Below are positions 10,121-19,107 of a stretch of 64,000 bases of DNA, piece after piece. Numbering within the stretch: the stretch's first letter is position 1; each line of letters starts with the position of its first letter. The notes beneath the pieces are model-generated. The model made no database searches. It saw nothing but the letters and a program-made list of their open reading frames with translations, and was not told where the DNA came from. The stretch is from Breoghania corrubedonensis (GTDB taxonomy: Bacteria; Pseudomonadota; Alphaproteobacteria; Rhizobiales; Stappiaceae): positions 124,001 to 188,000 of the forward strand of contig NZ_QAYG01000004.1 in NCBI RefSeq assembly GCF_003053845.1, read 5' to 3'. The position numbers were made by a program, and so were the translations under genes.

Positions 10121-10345
10121 ATGGCCAAGCTGAAGCTAGGCGCGATCGCCGACGACAAGCCAATCAAGGTGACGGTCGAGTTGCCGGGGCCGCTCCTCCG
10201 AGATCTGGTAGCCTATGCCGAGGTGCTCGCGCGTGAAACGGGCCAATCAGCAACAGATCCTGCCAAACTCATCGCTCCAATGATCCAGCGGTTCATCGCG
10301 ACAGATCGGGGCTTTGCCCGCCTGCGGAGGTCTTCTCAGCAATAG
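10121..10345 (+). CDS. DUF2274 protein, conjugation-operon companion
   Basis: A 74-residue protein beginning MAKLKLGAIADDKPIKVTVE and continuing LLRDLVAYAEVLARETG and KLIAPMIQRFIATDRGF, the DUF2274 signature. It normally follows trbI at the end of Trb operons and is intact here although its partners are not. Function unknown. Confidence 0.8.
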   Translation: MAKLKLGAIADDKPIKVTVELPGPLLRDLVAYAEVLARETGQSATDPAKLIAPMIQRFIATDRGFARLRRSSQQ

Positions 10346-10481
10346 GTGTAGGCGACGCGATCCGCTCACATCTCGCGAACGCAGCATGGCCGAGGCGTAG
10401 TTCATGAGAACGGCGCTGTCGCTCGTTATCAGGACGAACATCGTCACCCCGGCATTCGGTGGCAACTATATCGGTGAAAGT

Positions 10482-11468
10482 TCAAACGCCATTTTCGGAG
10501 GCATCGCCATGGAGGTGCCGAACTACGGCAATCTCTCTTGAAGAGTGATGTTTTCCGGCCAAGTCAATGCACAGGCCCAACAGTTTTCTAAGCGCCGGAT
10601 TTTTGTTATACTTTGACCATATCATGCTGAAAACAACAATTTCCACAGGATCGCCAACAGGGACGAACGAGACTCCTGAATACATGCCGCCGAGAGCGGA
10701 ATCACTTGTAAGCGTCACGCCAAACCCTCCCGCGACCATATTTAGCAGGTTCTCACGACTTACGTTTTGGGTAACGATCCGGGGCCGAAATGCCTGATCC
10801 GACATTTGCCGGATTAGAAAATCTTGTATCTCAGGCCCTGGGCCGCTGGGGCGGACAATAAACGTCTCGTCGCGCAAATCTTTCAAAAACACGTTTTCTT
10901 GCGCCGCTTGCGCGTGTTGTGACGGCAAGGCAAGCAAGATACGCTCGTTCCAAAGCCCGGGCGTACGGCACCCTGGCAGTTCCGGGACGCCAACGATAAA
11001 GGCGGCATCCAGACGACCGTTGAGGATCGCAGCAGCATTCGATCGAGAGCAAGTCTCCTCCACCGTCACATCGATATTGGGAAACCGGCTTCGGTAGCTG
11101 CAAAATAAGGTGGAAAGAAACCCGGCAGCAATAGACCCCACAATGCCCAGACGGAGTTCGCCGACATATCCGCGCTGTACCGAACGTAGATCGTTCACTG
11201 CGTGGCGAAGGTGCTCCGCACCAAACGTTGCCTGGCGGATAACTTCCGCCCCCGAATGTGTCAGACGAGCATCGGCTCTGCTTCGTTCAAGAAGTGAAAT
11301 ACCGAGGCGCAGCTTAAGTGATTGAACCCGCCTGCTGATCGTTGATTGAGACAGGTCCAGAACATCAGCGGCTCGACGAAAGCTCCTATGCTCGGCGACC
11401 AGCTTCGCGTACTGGAGATAGCAAAGATCAAATGCAAGGTCTAGCACAAAAAAACTCCGCTTTCTCAT
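10482..11468 (-). CDS. LysR-family transcriptional regulator
   Basis: A 328-residue regulator with an N-terminal winged helix (YAKLVAEHRSFRRAADVLDLSQSTISRRVQSL, residues about 20-55) and a type 2 periplasmic-binding-like effector domain (YVGELRLGIVGSIAAGFL onward). It sits tail-to-tail with the trbI/DUF2274 remnant. A LysR gene in this place is common in integrative elements of this type, so it may be part of the element backbone. Target unknown. Confidence 0.85.
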   Translation of the reverse strand: MRKRSFFVLDLAFDLCYLQYAKLVAEHRSFRRAADVLDLSQSTISRRVQSLKLRLGISLLERSRADARLTHSGAEVIRQATFGAEHLRHAVNDLRSVQRGYVGELRLGIVGSIAAGFLSTLFCSYRSRFPNIDVTVEETCSRSNAAAILNGRLDAAFIVGVPELPGCRTPGLWNERILLALPSQHAQAAQENVFLKDLRDETFIVRPSGPGPEIQDFLIRQMSDQAFRPRIVTQNVSRENLLNMVAGGFGVTLTSDSALGGMYSGVSFVPVGDPVEIVVFSMIWSKYNKNPALRKLLGLCIDLAGKHHSSREIAVVRHLHGDASENGV

Positions 11469-11490
11469 CGGAATAAAGAGATCAAGATCA

Positions 11491-11955
11491 CTAATCTGCG
11501 TTCAGGGTATCCTGGCATACTTGCGAAAACTCGTGCCTCTGGTTTTTCAGACAGCTCTTGATTGTGAATGGGTTCAACCCGCCGCATACCTCTCTCATTT
11601 CTGACTGACACATGCTGGCGGTGACCCAAAAAGCCTGACAAACGGGAGACAGCTTCGAGCTGTTCTCCTCGACGCACGCCGATATGGCATCAGGCGTAAA
11701 CCGCCATGGCCGTAGGCAGACCGACCGGATTTCCGCTCCGCACGTTTCTTTGACCGCAGCCGAGGACGCTGCGGCCATGGCGGCCTGTAGCGAGATGAAC
11801 AGGCTCAACGCAGATATGAACGCCGGGCGTAATCGCTTTCTGGCAATGCCAAAGATTTCACGGCTCCAGATAAAACGAAGACCTGCATGTGGCGCCGTTT
11901 TGACATTCTGGTGGAAGCTGGGGTTTCGTTGGAACCGCCCTTCGGGTTGGCGCAT
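11491..11955 (-). CDS. Secreted cysteine-rich repeat protein
   Basis: The C-terminal 95 residues hold two copies of a cysteine repeat of the Golgi/FGFR-type (PF00839-like): CGAEIRSVCLR...AISACVEEN...LSPVCQAF and CQSEMREVCGG...TIKSCLKNQ...FSQVCQDTL. Ahead of it lies a hydrophobic stretch (FISALSLFISLQAAMAAASS) that looks like a signal peptide. The start ATG at 11955 has AGGAG ten bases upstream and gives 154 residues with a long basic lead; an ATG at 12180 is also in frame but overlaps the lipoprotein gene. Function unknown, periplasmic by inference. Confidence 0.6.
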   Translation of the reverse strand: MRQPEGRFQRNPSFHQNVKTAPHAGLRFIWSREIFGIARKRLRPAFISALSLFISLQAAMAAASSAAVKETCGAEIRSVCLRPWRFTPDAISACVEENSSKLSPVCQAFWVTASMCQSEMREVCGGLNPFTIKSCLKNQRHEFSQVCQDTLNAD

Positions 11956-12140
11956 GGGGGGCAATCTCCTGGTTGTCCTGATTGCATCGGTCGGGGATTC
12001 AAGCAGACCGAAAGGATGCCGCCGTATTGCACGTCGTAGAATCGGAAGAGCCAGTTCGGCTTGGGCAACTGGCTCGAACGGGGAAGTGCCTGAGGATACG
12101 AGGTCCCGAAACGCTCTGTTCGCGCGGCGACTGGAATGTG

Positions 12141-13043
12141 TCAGTGCGTTACGACCGGTTTGGGCTTCTTTTCTGTCCACTCTGGTGGCAGCCCGTAATT
12201 GGCCGCAATGGCGCCCAGCACCCCAGGCGCCCGACCGAAGGATTCACACGCGGAGTATTTGGGTTTTCCGCCGAGCCAGGATTGCACGCCGTGCCTCGTT
12301 GGAAGGGAAATGTCCCACATCTTTGGCTCCTTGCCAGCGATGAGCATTCCGGAAAAGTCACTCGCGAACTTCGATGCGAGGCCATAGGCGTCGCCCACCT
12401 GCGAAACGCGAGGGTTGTTCTGGATTGCGTTTGCTCCGCGAGCCCAGACGATCGCCGCGCGCTGGACGCCGCCGCTGTCAACCGCCTCCGATTCAACCGC
12501 CAGCCCACCCAGGCCGATGGGCAGGCGTGGCACGCCGACGAAGGGAACCTTGCTGGGTATGGCAAATCCGCCGCCCACGGTCACAACGGTTGCAATTCCC
12601 GCCGCCATCTTGTTCGTCGGAACAACGTTGGTGATGACGGACCGAACCGTGATATCCGCCGGCTGGCCGGCTGGAACCATCTGATATTTATCGCTCAGCG
12701 CGACGCAGAGTGCCCTATCCAGCGCATTGGAGACCATTGAACGGTCAGCTCGGGATTTGACGCGGGATGCGGCGGCAAAGGTGTAGGTGGTCGGCACGAT
12801 GCTGGCCGTCTTCACTGCGGCCAGACCTTGGCCGTCGACGTAGATTCGCTTCTTTGACAACTTTCCCTTGGAAGCACCGAGATTGCTGTAGGAGGTGAGT
12901 GTTCCAGCATCCTCCAGAGGCACCGAGGCACATCCGGATATCGCAACAATCACCGATAGGGCCAGACTGAGATCTCTTAACGGGAACGGCCGGGGAGAGC
13001 CGGCAAATCCTCGGATTGAGAAGATTGATGGATCGTTGCGCAC
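12141..13043 (-). CDS. DUF3313-type lipoprotein
   Basis: Exported lipoprotein of 300 residues. A long N-terminal lead ends in the lipobox-like VIVAISGC (Cys near residue 37). The rest matches DUF3313 proteins: TSYSNLG, SIVPTTYTFAA, MVSNALDRALCVALSDKYQ, PADITVRSVITNVVPT and a C-terminal YGLPPEW. Function not known. It lies upstream of the cysteine-rich secreted protein on the same strand. Confidence 0.8.
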   Translation of the reverse strand: MRNDPSIFSIRGFAGSPRPFPLRDLSLALSVIVAISGCASVPLEDAGTLTSYSNLGASKGKLSKKRIYVDGQGLAAVKTASIVPTTYTFAAASRVKSRADRSMVSNALDRALCVALSDKYQMVPAGQPADITVRSVITNVVPTNKMAAGIATVVTVGGGFAIPSKVPFVGVPRLPIGLGGLAVESEAVDSGGVQRAAIVWARGANAIQNNPRVSQVGDAYGLASKFASDFSGMLIAGKEPKMWDISLPTRHGVQSWLGGKPKYSACESFGRAPGVLGAIAANYGLPPEWTEKKPKPVVTH

Positions 13044-13439
13044 GCTTCATAGCCTCCGTCACAAATGTTGGCGGAAGGTTGCGGGCGCAGGATTGCCGCA
13101 GCATTACAGACTGGTCTAACGGCGGCCGATTCTGCCGTTGGTACGGATGGATGGAGGTTCAAGCGCACTGTCTTGGGGGATACCGCCCCCCGAACGGCAT
13201 GCGTCACGGCCGGTCAGGCATCGCGCAAGACGAATTCCACGATGCCCCTTCACCACCAAATTATTGCCGTGTCGCTTAGTAAGCCGATGCGTTCGAATGC
13301 CTACTGCGTTTGCCTCGTCAAAGCGCTGTTTTGAAAGACGCATGCGCGCGCCCGCAAGAGGAAGACTTGCAATCGATTGGATCTCTTGCCTGATTGCGCG
13401 CAGGAGCGACTGACATTGACTGATGGTGCTCGTTTCCGG

Positions 13440-13655
13440 CTATCCCAGGGCATAGACGTAGGCATACGCATAGACGCCGCATTCGGGATTGATCTGCTCC
13501 GTCACCGGTCGCGCGCCACCTCCAAGAGCTTTCGAGACCTGGGCGGCGGCAAGTGTTGCCAGTGAGGCCGCGAACAGTGTCCGGCGGCTCAACAGGAATT
13601 GTCCGCGCTTTTGTGTGTTTTGCTGGGCGATGGGATCTTCGTGATTGTCAATCAT
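13440..13655 (-). CDS. Small Tat-signal protein, unknown
   Basis: From the ATG at 13655 it encodes 71 residues: a polar lead, then SRRTLFAASLATLAAAQ, a twin-arginine-like signal. A short mature tail ends in ECGVYAYAYVYALG. Nothing else is recognisable. It could be a very short exported peptide or the remnant of a larger Tat protein. It is upstream of no obvious partner. Confidence 0.4.
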   Translation of the reverse strand: MIDNHEDPIAQQNTQKRGQFLLSRRTLFAASLATLAAAQVSKALGGGARPVTEQINPECGVYAYAYVYALG

Positions 13656-13748
13656 GCTCACTCCGGAAAAAGGTGTCCCCTGCCGAGCAGACAAAGCGTG
13701 CAGCCTTGAGGGCTGCCGTTGAACCCGGCAGGACAACCTGATGTGTGA

Positions 13749-14597
13749 TCAGAAGGGATTGCGAGGATCGCTCAGCAGCGCCGGATCCGGCACGACCGAT
13801 TTGCTCGCCACGTTCGCCAGCATTTGATGCGCCATATGATATCCGAAGTCTTCGGCGATCGCCTTCTTCCAATGCCTTGACAGGATGTTGTGGGTCGCCC
13901 AACGTGTGTAGCGCGGTCTTTTCATCATGTAGTGGGCCAGATCCCAGGCCCTTTGGAGAAGCTCTTCACGGGGAAAAATCTCGTTGATGAGACCGAATTC
14001 AAGGGCCTTTGGCGCCGGAATGGATTTCGCCGCGTAGATATGGTAGGCGGCGCGCTTTTGACCCATCAGAGCCTGCAGCGCCATTCCCTGCCCATCGCCC
14101 GGAGGGCTTCCCAACCAGAAGTGAGGGTCCATGAAATCCGCGTCCGGTGCTGAAAAGGTGACGTCGGACAGCACCGCGAACTCGGTATGGACGCCGGGAC
14201 CGTTGACGGCTGCGATGGTGGGAATGTCGATGCTGCGGATGAAGTTTTCGACGTGCTTCCAGCCGTCCATCATCCGCTGGAAGATGTGGTCCGGGTCCAG
14301 CTCCGCCGCCGGTTTCGGATTGAGCCCTTTCGGATCGCCCATCATCCATTTTTCCCCTGTGCCTGTCAGGATCAGCACCTGGTTCTCGGGATCGTTGCCG
14401 ACGTCCTGCCATACGCGCGCCCATGCGTTGTGGGCGGCATGGGTGTGTTTGTAGGGACCGTCGTCGGTGTGCATGCGAAGCTCGATGATGCCGCCCTGGC
14501 GCCGCATCTTGAAAAAGCGCTCGTAGCGCTTCGCATAGTCTTCGAACGATGTTGGGGCGACGTAGCCCTTCCATTCTTTGCGCGGATCCCAGGTCAT
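13749..14597 (-). CDS. Crotonase-superfamily enzyme resembling 6-oxocamphor hydrolase
   Basis: A 282-residue crotonase-fold protein (VLILTGTGEKWMMGD, IPTIAAVNGPGVHTEF, FSAPDADFMD). Instead of an ordinary enoyl-CoA hydratase Glu pair it shows the residues that 6-oxocamphor hydrolase uses for retro-Claisen cleavage of beta-diketones: a His after VNGP, a His in FMDPHFW and an Asp in PPGDGQG. This suggests C-C bond hydrolysis of a cyclic or bulky diketone. The product assignment is inference from remembered motifs; enoyl-CoA hydratase is the fallback annotation. Confidence 0.75.
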   Translation of the reverse strand: MTWDPRKEWKGYVAPTSFEDYAKRYERFFKMRRQGGIIELRMHTDDGPYKHTHAAHNAWARVWQDVGNDPENQVLILTGTGEKWMMGDPKGLNPKPAAELDPDHIFQRMMDGWKHVENFIRSIDIPTIAAVNGPGVHTEFAVLSDVTFSAPDADFMDPHFWLGSPPGDGQGMALQALMGQKRAAYHIYAAKSIPAPKALEFGLINEIFPREELLQRAWDLAHYMMKRPRYTRWATHNILSRHWKKAIAEDFGYHMAHQMLANVASKSVVPDPALLSDPRNPF

Positions 14598-14877
14598 GAG
14601 CGCTGCCTCCGGGAATGACTGATGAAGGCTGCGATTGAGATGTAGTCGAGGATCTCGGCTGTCAGCGAAGTCGACCGGCCTCTTGCCGATGATGTGTGAA
14701 TGTCGTTTTTCATAGAGGTTGCTCTCGTTTCAACGCCGCCGCAGACGGCAGCGGCGGTTCGCGAGAACGATGAAACGCAAGCGTTGCGTGGACATTACAG
14801 GCCGAGACATGAATGCTGGCGGGTGCCCGTTGCTGGCCAAATTTTCTCTTTTCAAGGCTCAGGACTGCTCTTCGTGC

Positions 14878-16218
14878 TCAAAGCCGCATTGTGACTTTGG
14901 CGCCGTTGGAGCCGCTTTCAATGCTGACATGCCCGCCGTGTTTTTCGGTGATTTGCTTTACCAGGCTCAATCCAAGGCCCGCCCCAAGGCTGTTCGGGAC
15001 CACGCGATAGAAGGGCTCGAACACCAGTTCCTGATGATCTGCCGGTATGCCGGGCCCTTCGTCGCTGACGCTGACTTCGCCGTTCGCCACCGCTGAAACC
15101 GTGATTGTCCCATGGCCGTCGCCGTGATCGATGGCGTTGCGGATGAGATTGTCGATCGCCCGGCGCAATGCGGAGCTGTCGCCTTTGCGCTCGACGCGCA
15201 TTGCGTCGCCATGAAACGACATTTCGTACCCCGCCGCGATTGCGAGCGGCGCGAGATCCGCCACCGCCGCGCGCGCAATGTCGATGAGATCCACCGTTTC
15301 GTCGAGATCGGCCGTTTGGCTGCCGCGCTCAAAGTCGAGAAGCTGTTCCGCCATCCTCGCCAGGCGCGCAACATCCTCCAGCAACCGCCTTCGCTCTTGT
15401 CCTTCGCACATGCCCTCAATCCGCGTCTGCACGATGGCGATCGGCGTCCTGAGTTCATGCGCCGCGTCGATCAAAAAGCGCCGGCGTTTCCTGAACTCAT
15501 TCTCAATACGGTCGAGCGCGCCGTTGAACGCGATGACCAGGGGCGCAACCTCCTTGGGGATGCCAGCCACGGGAAGACGGTCCCCACGCCACTCAGGTTC
15601 GATCTGCGATGCCATGTCAGCGACATCGCTTACGCGCGCGATTGCACGCCCGACAATTTGGGGAACCGCGAGAAAGATTGCCGGCAGCGCAATTGCAAGC
15701 AGCGAGAGGTAGATCGGATAGGCCTCTTTGAAGATCGTTAGAACAGGCCATCCTTTGCCGGCGATACCGCCAAAGAGAATCCTGACTTCCCCGATCGGCG
15801 TCGCGACGTCCTCGACCGAAGCGATTTCACTCACGCCGCTCGCGCCGCGAATATCGGCCGAATGAAACAGATGCACGAGCGGAACAATGGCGGCATAGGT
15901 TGCGGGGACAGTTCCATGGGAGAGAGAAGCCCCGTCGGTTGTGGCGGCCACGAACCAGAGCCCCTCGTTCCGCTCGATCAACGATCGAAGCGCCGGCGTT
16001 TGCTTGAGTGCGAGCTGGCCCTGGCGATTGCGCTCGATCGCCCCCGCCACAGCGGATTTGACCTCCTGCTCCATGGCGATGTTCGGCGAAAGAACCATCG
16101 TGGCATAGACGGAAAGCCCGAGGATGACCGCGGCAATGACGACCGTGATGACGAGACTGAGTTTCCAACTCAGTCTCCATTGGAGCGAAGGATTGGATCG
16201 GCGTCCTGCGCTCATCAT
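14878..16218 (-). CDS. Two-component sensor histidine kinase
   Basis: A 446-residue membrane sensor: TM1 at residues about 17-40 (LSLVITVVIAAVILGLSVYA), a periplasmic loop, and TM2 (LLAIALPAIFLAVPQIVG). A HAMP linker follows, then the dimerisation/phosphoacceptor helix with DAAHELRTPIAIV. The ATPase has NLIRNAIDHGDGHG and SDEGPGIPADHQ. It overlaps the response regulator stop by a few bases, so the two are cotranslated. Stimulus unknown; QseC/PmrB-type by layout. Confidence 0.92.
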   Translation of the reverse strand: MMSAGRRSNPSLQWRLSWKLSLVITVVIAAVILGLSVYATMVLSPNIAMEQEVKSAVAGAIERNRQGQLALKQTPALRSLIERNEGLWFVAATTDGASLSHGTVPATYAAIVPLVHLFHSADIRGASGVSEIASVEDVATPIGEVRILFGGIAGKGWPVLTIFKEAYPIYLSLLAIALPAIFLAVPQIVGRAIARVSDVADMASQIEPEWRGDRLPVAGIPKEVAPLVIAFNGALDRIENEFRKRRRFLIDAAHELRTPIAIVQTRIEGMCEGQERRRLLEDVARLARMAEQLLDFERGSQTADLDETVDLIDIARAAVADLAPLAIAAGYEMSFHGDAMRVERKGDSSALRRAIDNLIRNAIDHGDGHGTITVSAVANGEVSVSDEGPGIPADHQELVFEPFYRVVPNSLGAGLGLSLVKQITEKHGGHVSIESGSNGAKVTMRL

Positions 16219-16886
16219 TCTTCCCTCAAAAGATATCCGACACCTCGGATATTGTGGATCGTCACCCCCGCATCGGCCTCCGCCAACCGCTTTCGCAGCC
16301 TCGAAATATGGGCATCAAGAGCGTTGGATTGTATTTCCTCCTCGTAGTTGTAGACCGCATCCTCGAGCGTCGAGCGAAGAACGGTCTTTCCCTTCCGCTT
16401 GGCGAGCGCCTGAAGGACCAGAAGTTCACGCTTGGGAAGATCGAGCGGCACGGAGCCCGACAGGACATCAAGATGCAGCGGGTCGATGTGCAATCGCCCC
16501 ACCCGGATACACTGTTCCTCCAGGGTTGGCGGCCGCCGTAGCAGGGCTCGCACCCGCGCCATCAGTTCCTCAACGAGAAACGGCTTTCCCAGGTAATCGT
16601 CCGCGCCAAGGTCCAGCCCCTCGACGCGCTCCATCGGTTCGTTTCTGGCCGTCAGCACAAGGACGGGTGTATCAACCCCGGCCCGCCTCAACTTCGGAAT
16701 AAACGTCAGGCCCTCGCCATCCGGCAATCGCCGGTCCAGAAGAATGGCGTCGTATTTGTTTTGAAGTGTAAGCTCAAATGCATCCGCGAGATATAAGGTA
16801 TGGTCCGTGACAATGCCTTGCTTGCTCAGCGCCGCCGACAGCGCATTCGCCAACTCCCGTTCATCTTCAATCAGCAGGAGTCTCAT
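16215..16886 (-). CDS. OmpR-family response regulator
   Basis: A 223-residue regulator with a receiver domain (MRLLLIEDERELANAL; phosphoacceptor Asp in DAILLDRRLP; TARNEPMERVEGLDLGADDYLGKPF) and a C-terminal winged helix (LPKRELLVLQALAKRKGKTV, ISRLRKRLAEADAGVTIHNIRGVGYLL). First gene of the pair with the downstream kinase. Target genes are not evident. Confidence 0.93.
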   Translation of the reverse strand: MRLLLIEDERELANALSAALSKQGIVTDHTLYLADAFELTLQNKYDAILLDRRLPDGEGLTFIPKLRRAGVDTPVLVLTARNEPMERVEGLDLGADDYLGKPFLVEELMARVRALLRRPPTLEEQCIRVGRLHIDPLHLDVLSGSVPLDLPKRELLVLQALAKRKGKTVLRSTLEDAVYNYEEEIQSNALDAHISRLRKRLAEADAGVTIHNIRGVGYLLREE

Positions 16887-16995
16887 CGCTTCTCCGGATT
16901 TTATGCAGCAGCAGTCTTTCCTGCCAAGATTGCAACAGCATTACGGGGATACGAAGACAGTGAGGGCGTGTCGGTGAAAACGCCCTGCCCCATGG

Positions 16996-17805
16996 GTCGA
17001 TATTCCTTCCGCCATCAGCCAGCCCGTCGCCACGCTGGAAGCGGCCCAGGGGGTTACGCTCTTCGACCGGAGCGGTCACCGCCCGCAGCTCACGGACACG
17101 GGCCGGATCCTGGTGCAGCAAGCGCGCATGGTGCTGGCGAGCGCTGCCCGTTTCGAGGCCGTGGCCGCAGGATCACGTCAGGGGATGGAGGCGGAACTGG
17201 CGCCTGCCATCGACCCGCTGGTCCCCACCGCGCCCCTGATCGGAAGCCTTCGCGCGCTGCACGAGCCCCATCGGCAATTGCAGATCAGCTTCTCGACCGA
17301 GGGGCTTGGAGGCGCGCTCCGTCGTTTGCGCGCGGGCGATGTATCGCTTGCTCTTTGCCTGCTTCTGCCCGACGCGCCTGAGGATGTGATGGCGACGCCG
17401 CTCATCCGGATCAATCTCTTGCCCGTGGCGGCAGGTAATCCCCTGGGGACGCTTGGCCGTCCGGCGAGCCGCGTCGATCTGGAGGCCCATGTCCAGCTGG
17501 TTCTTTCCGACCCGGCGAGCCGGGATGGACCGAACTACGGCCTGACCGGCTCGGCTCCATGGCGGTTCGTCGATCTCGGGCGGCGCATGGATTTCCTGCT
17601 CGCGGGTTTCGGCTGGTGCCGGATGCCTGAGCATCTTGTGCAGGAGCACCTGGATGCAGGCAGGCTGGTCAGGCTCAAGCTTGATGACGATACCAGAGGG
17701 AATGCAGATCCGTTGACGATTTACGCCGCACATCTGGCCGATCGTGTGCCTGGACCTACGGGCCGCTGGCTTTTGAGCGACCTGGCGGCGCGATTGGCAG
17801 ACTGA
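16996..17805 (+). pseudogene. LysR-family regulator, 5'-truncated
   Basis: The frame enters in the middle of a LysR helix-turn-helix (SAISQPVATLEAAQGVTLFD) and continues through the linker and a complete effector domain to a stop at 17805. The first 25-30 residues of the family are missing, and an in-frame TGA lies at 16975-16977. No start can therefore supply the recognition helix; a GTG at 17113 would give only the effector domain. Probably a dead regulator left by a rearrangement. Confidence 0.75.
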
Positions 17806-17859
17806 GCCGCGCCGTATCAGCCTGTTCGCCAATTCAGTCGTGCCGGTCACGCGGCCTGC

Positions 17860-18828
17860 TTATTTGCTCTCGATCCGCCCCTGAGAGCCATTTTCGGTTT
17901 CGCTCTTTATCGTGCTCCAGGCCGGATCATCGGGATAGAGGGCGGTCCTGAGATAGGCCCAGGTGATACGCTGGACTTCAGCAACGCGTTCAGGGCTTTC
18001 GTCCGACGTTTCCGCCGCATCATAGCCCGATATGCCGCCGAAGATGTGCCCGGCATCGTTCAGGGACAGGAGCGACTTGGGGCCGGGCGCAATTCGGAAG
18101 GCATCCGCTCGCCAGTCCGCGCGCTCGGAGAACATCGGGTTGATGTCCTTGTCGCCTGTAACAACCAGACAAGGCGTCGTCATGCCGCTGAAGTCGCTGT
18201 TGACCAGCGCTGGATAAAGCTCGGCGATCTTTGCTGACGCGCCGCTGCCACTGCCAGGCGGCGAAAACAGAACAGCCGCCGATATGCGAGGCTCTGAGAC
18301 ATCGACGTCGTCGCCACTTGCGGGATCCTTCACACGCATGCCGGCCAGCATGGCAACGGTGTGCCCGCCCAGGGAATGACCTACGGCAGCGATGCGGCTC
18401 CTGTCGATGCGTCCCGCAAGGCCGGGAACGGTGGTTTCGATCTCGTCGAGATGATCGATGATGAAACTCATGTCCCGAGGGCGCGATTTCCAGAACAGCG
18501 GTCCTTCGGGACCGCTCGTATCGAGACCGAGGGTCTTCGAGTTCTCGTGCGTTGGAATGATCACCACGAAGCCATGGGAGGCATAAAAGTCGACCAGCGG
18601 GCCATAGCCTCGCATTGAGGCGATGAAATTCGAGGAGCCGTGACCGTGGGACAGCAGGATCACCGGCAGTCTGTCGCCCGTCGCCGGGACGACGACCCGC
18701 ATTTCAAGGAGCGCCTGACGTCCCGGGACCTCGAACGTCACCGGACTGAAGGAAAGGATCGGCGTCGCCATCGGCACCGGCGGTCTGTCCGGCTTTACGG
18801 TTGGTTCAGGCATGGTTTTGCTCTCCAT
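17860..18828 (-). CDS. Alpha/beta hydrolase (chlorophyllase/PAF-acetylhydrolase-like)
   Basis: A 322-residue serine hydrolase. Visible features are LPVILLSHGHGSS (oxyanion region), the nucleophile elbow AAVGHSLGGHTV near residue 150, PCLVVTGDKDINP (acid region) and NDAGHIFGG (catalytic His). No signal peptide, so cytoplasmic. Probably an ester or lipid-like substrate, not identifiable here. Confidence 0.82.
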   Translation of the reverse strand: MESKTMPEPTVKPDRPPVPMATPILSFSPVTFEVPGRQALLEMRVVVPATGDRLPVILLSHGHGSSNFIASMRGYGPLVDFYASHGFVVIIPTHENSKTLGLDTSGPEGPLFWKSRPRDMSFIIDHLDEIETTVPGLAGRIDRSRIAAVGHSLGGHTVAMLAGMRVKDPASGDDVDVSEPRISAAVLFSPPGSGSGASAKIAELYPALVNSDFSGMTTPCLVVTGDKDINPMFSERADWRADAFRIAPGPKSLLSLNDAGHIFGGISGYDAAETSDESPERVAEVQRITWAYLRTALYPDDPAWSTIKSETENGSQGRIESK

Positions 18829-18861
18829 TCGCGAGGTGATGTCTTGGGCGGAGGTCTTCGT

Positions 18862-19090
18862 TCAGACCGTGCCCAGAATGTCCTGAATGAGGCCGGCCTT
18901 CTGCGTGGGGTGCCATTCCAGGCTTTGCCTTGTCAGGACACTGGACGCGGGAACGTCCATTCGCGCGATCAGGTCGAGCCAGCCGAAGTGGGAAGCCGCG
19001 TCTTCGTTCGAAAGCGACGTCACCGGCACATTCAGTCGTTTGCCGATCGCCTCGGCGACGTCGCGGAGCAGGCTTGTCTCTGCGAGCAGT
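18862..19090 (-). pseudogene. NAD-dependent epimerase/SDR, C-terminal remnant
   Basis: About 75 residues with LLRDVAEAIGKRLNVPV, DAASHFGWLDLIARMD and SSVLTRQSLEWHPTQKAGLI, the typical C-terminal end of NAD(P)-dependent epimerase-like proteins. It ends at a TGA at 18862-18864. The N-terminal Rossmann part is missing; the next gene upstream is an unrelated full-length SDR. A deletion scar in cargo DNA. Confidence 0.6.
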
Positions 19091-19107
19091 CGTCAGTCCT
19101 GCGCGGT

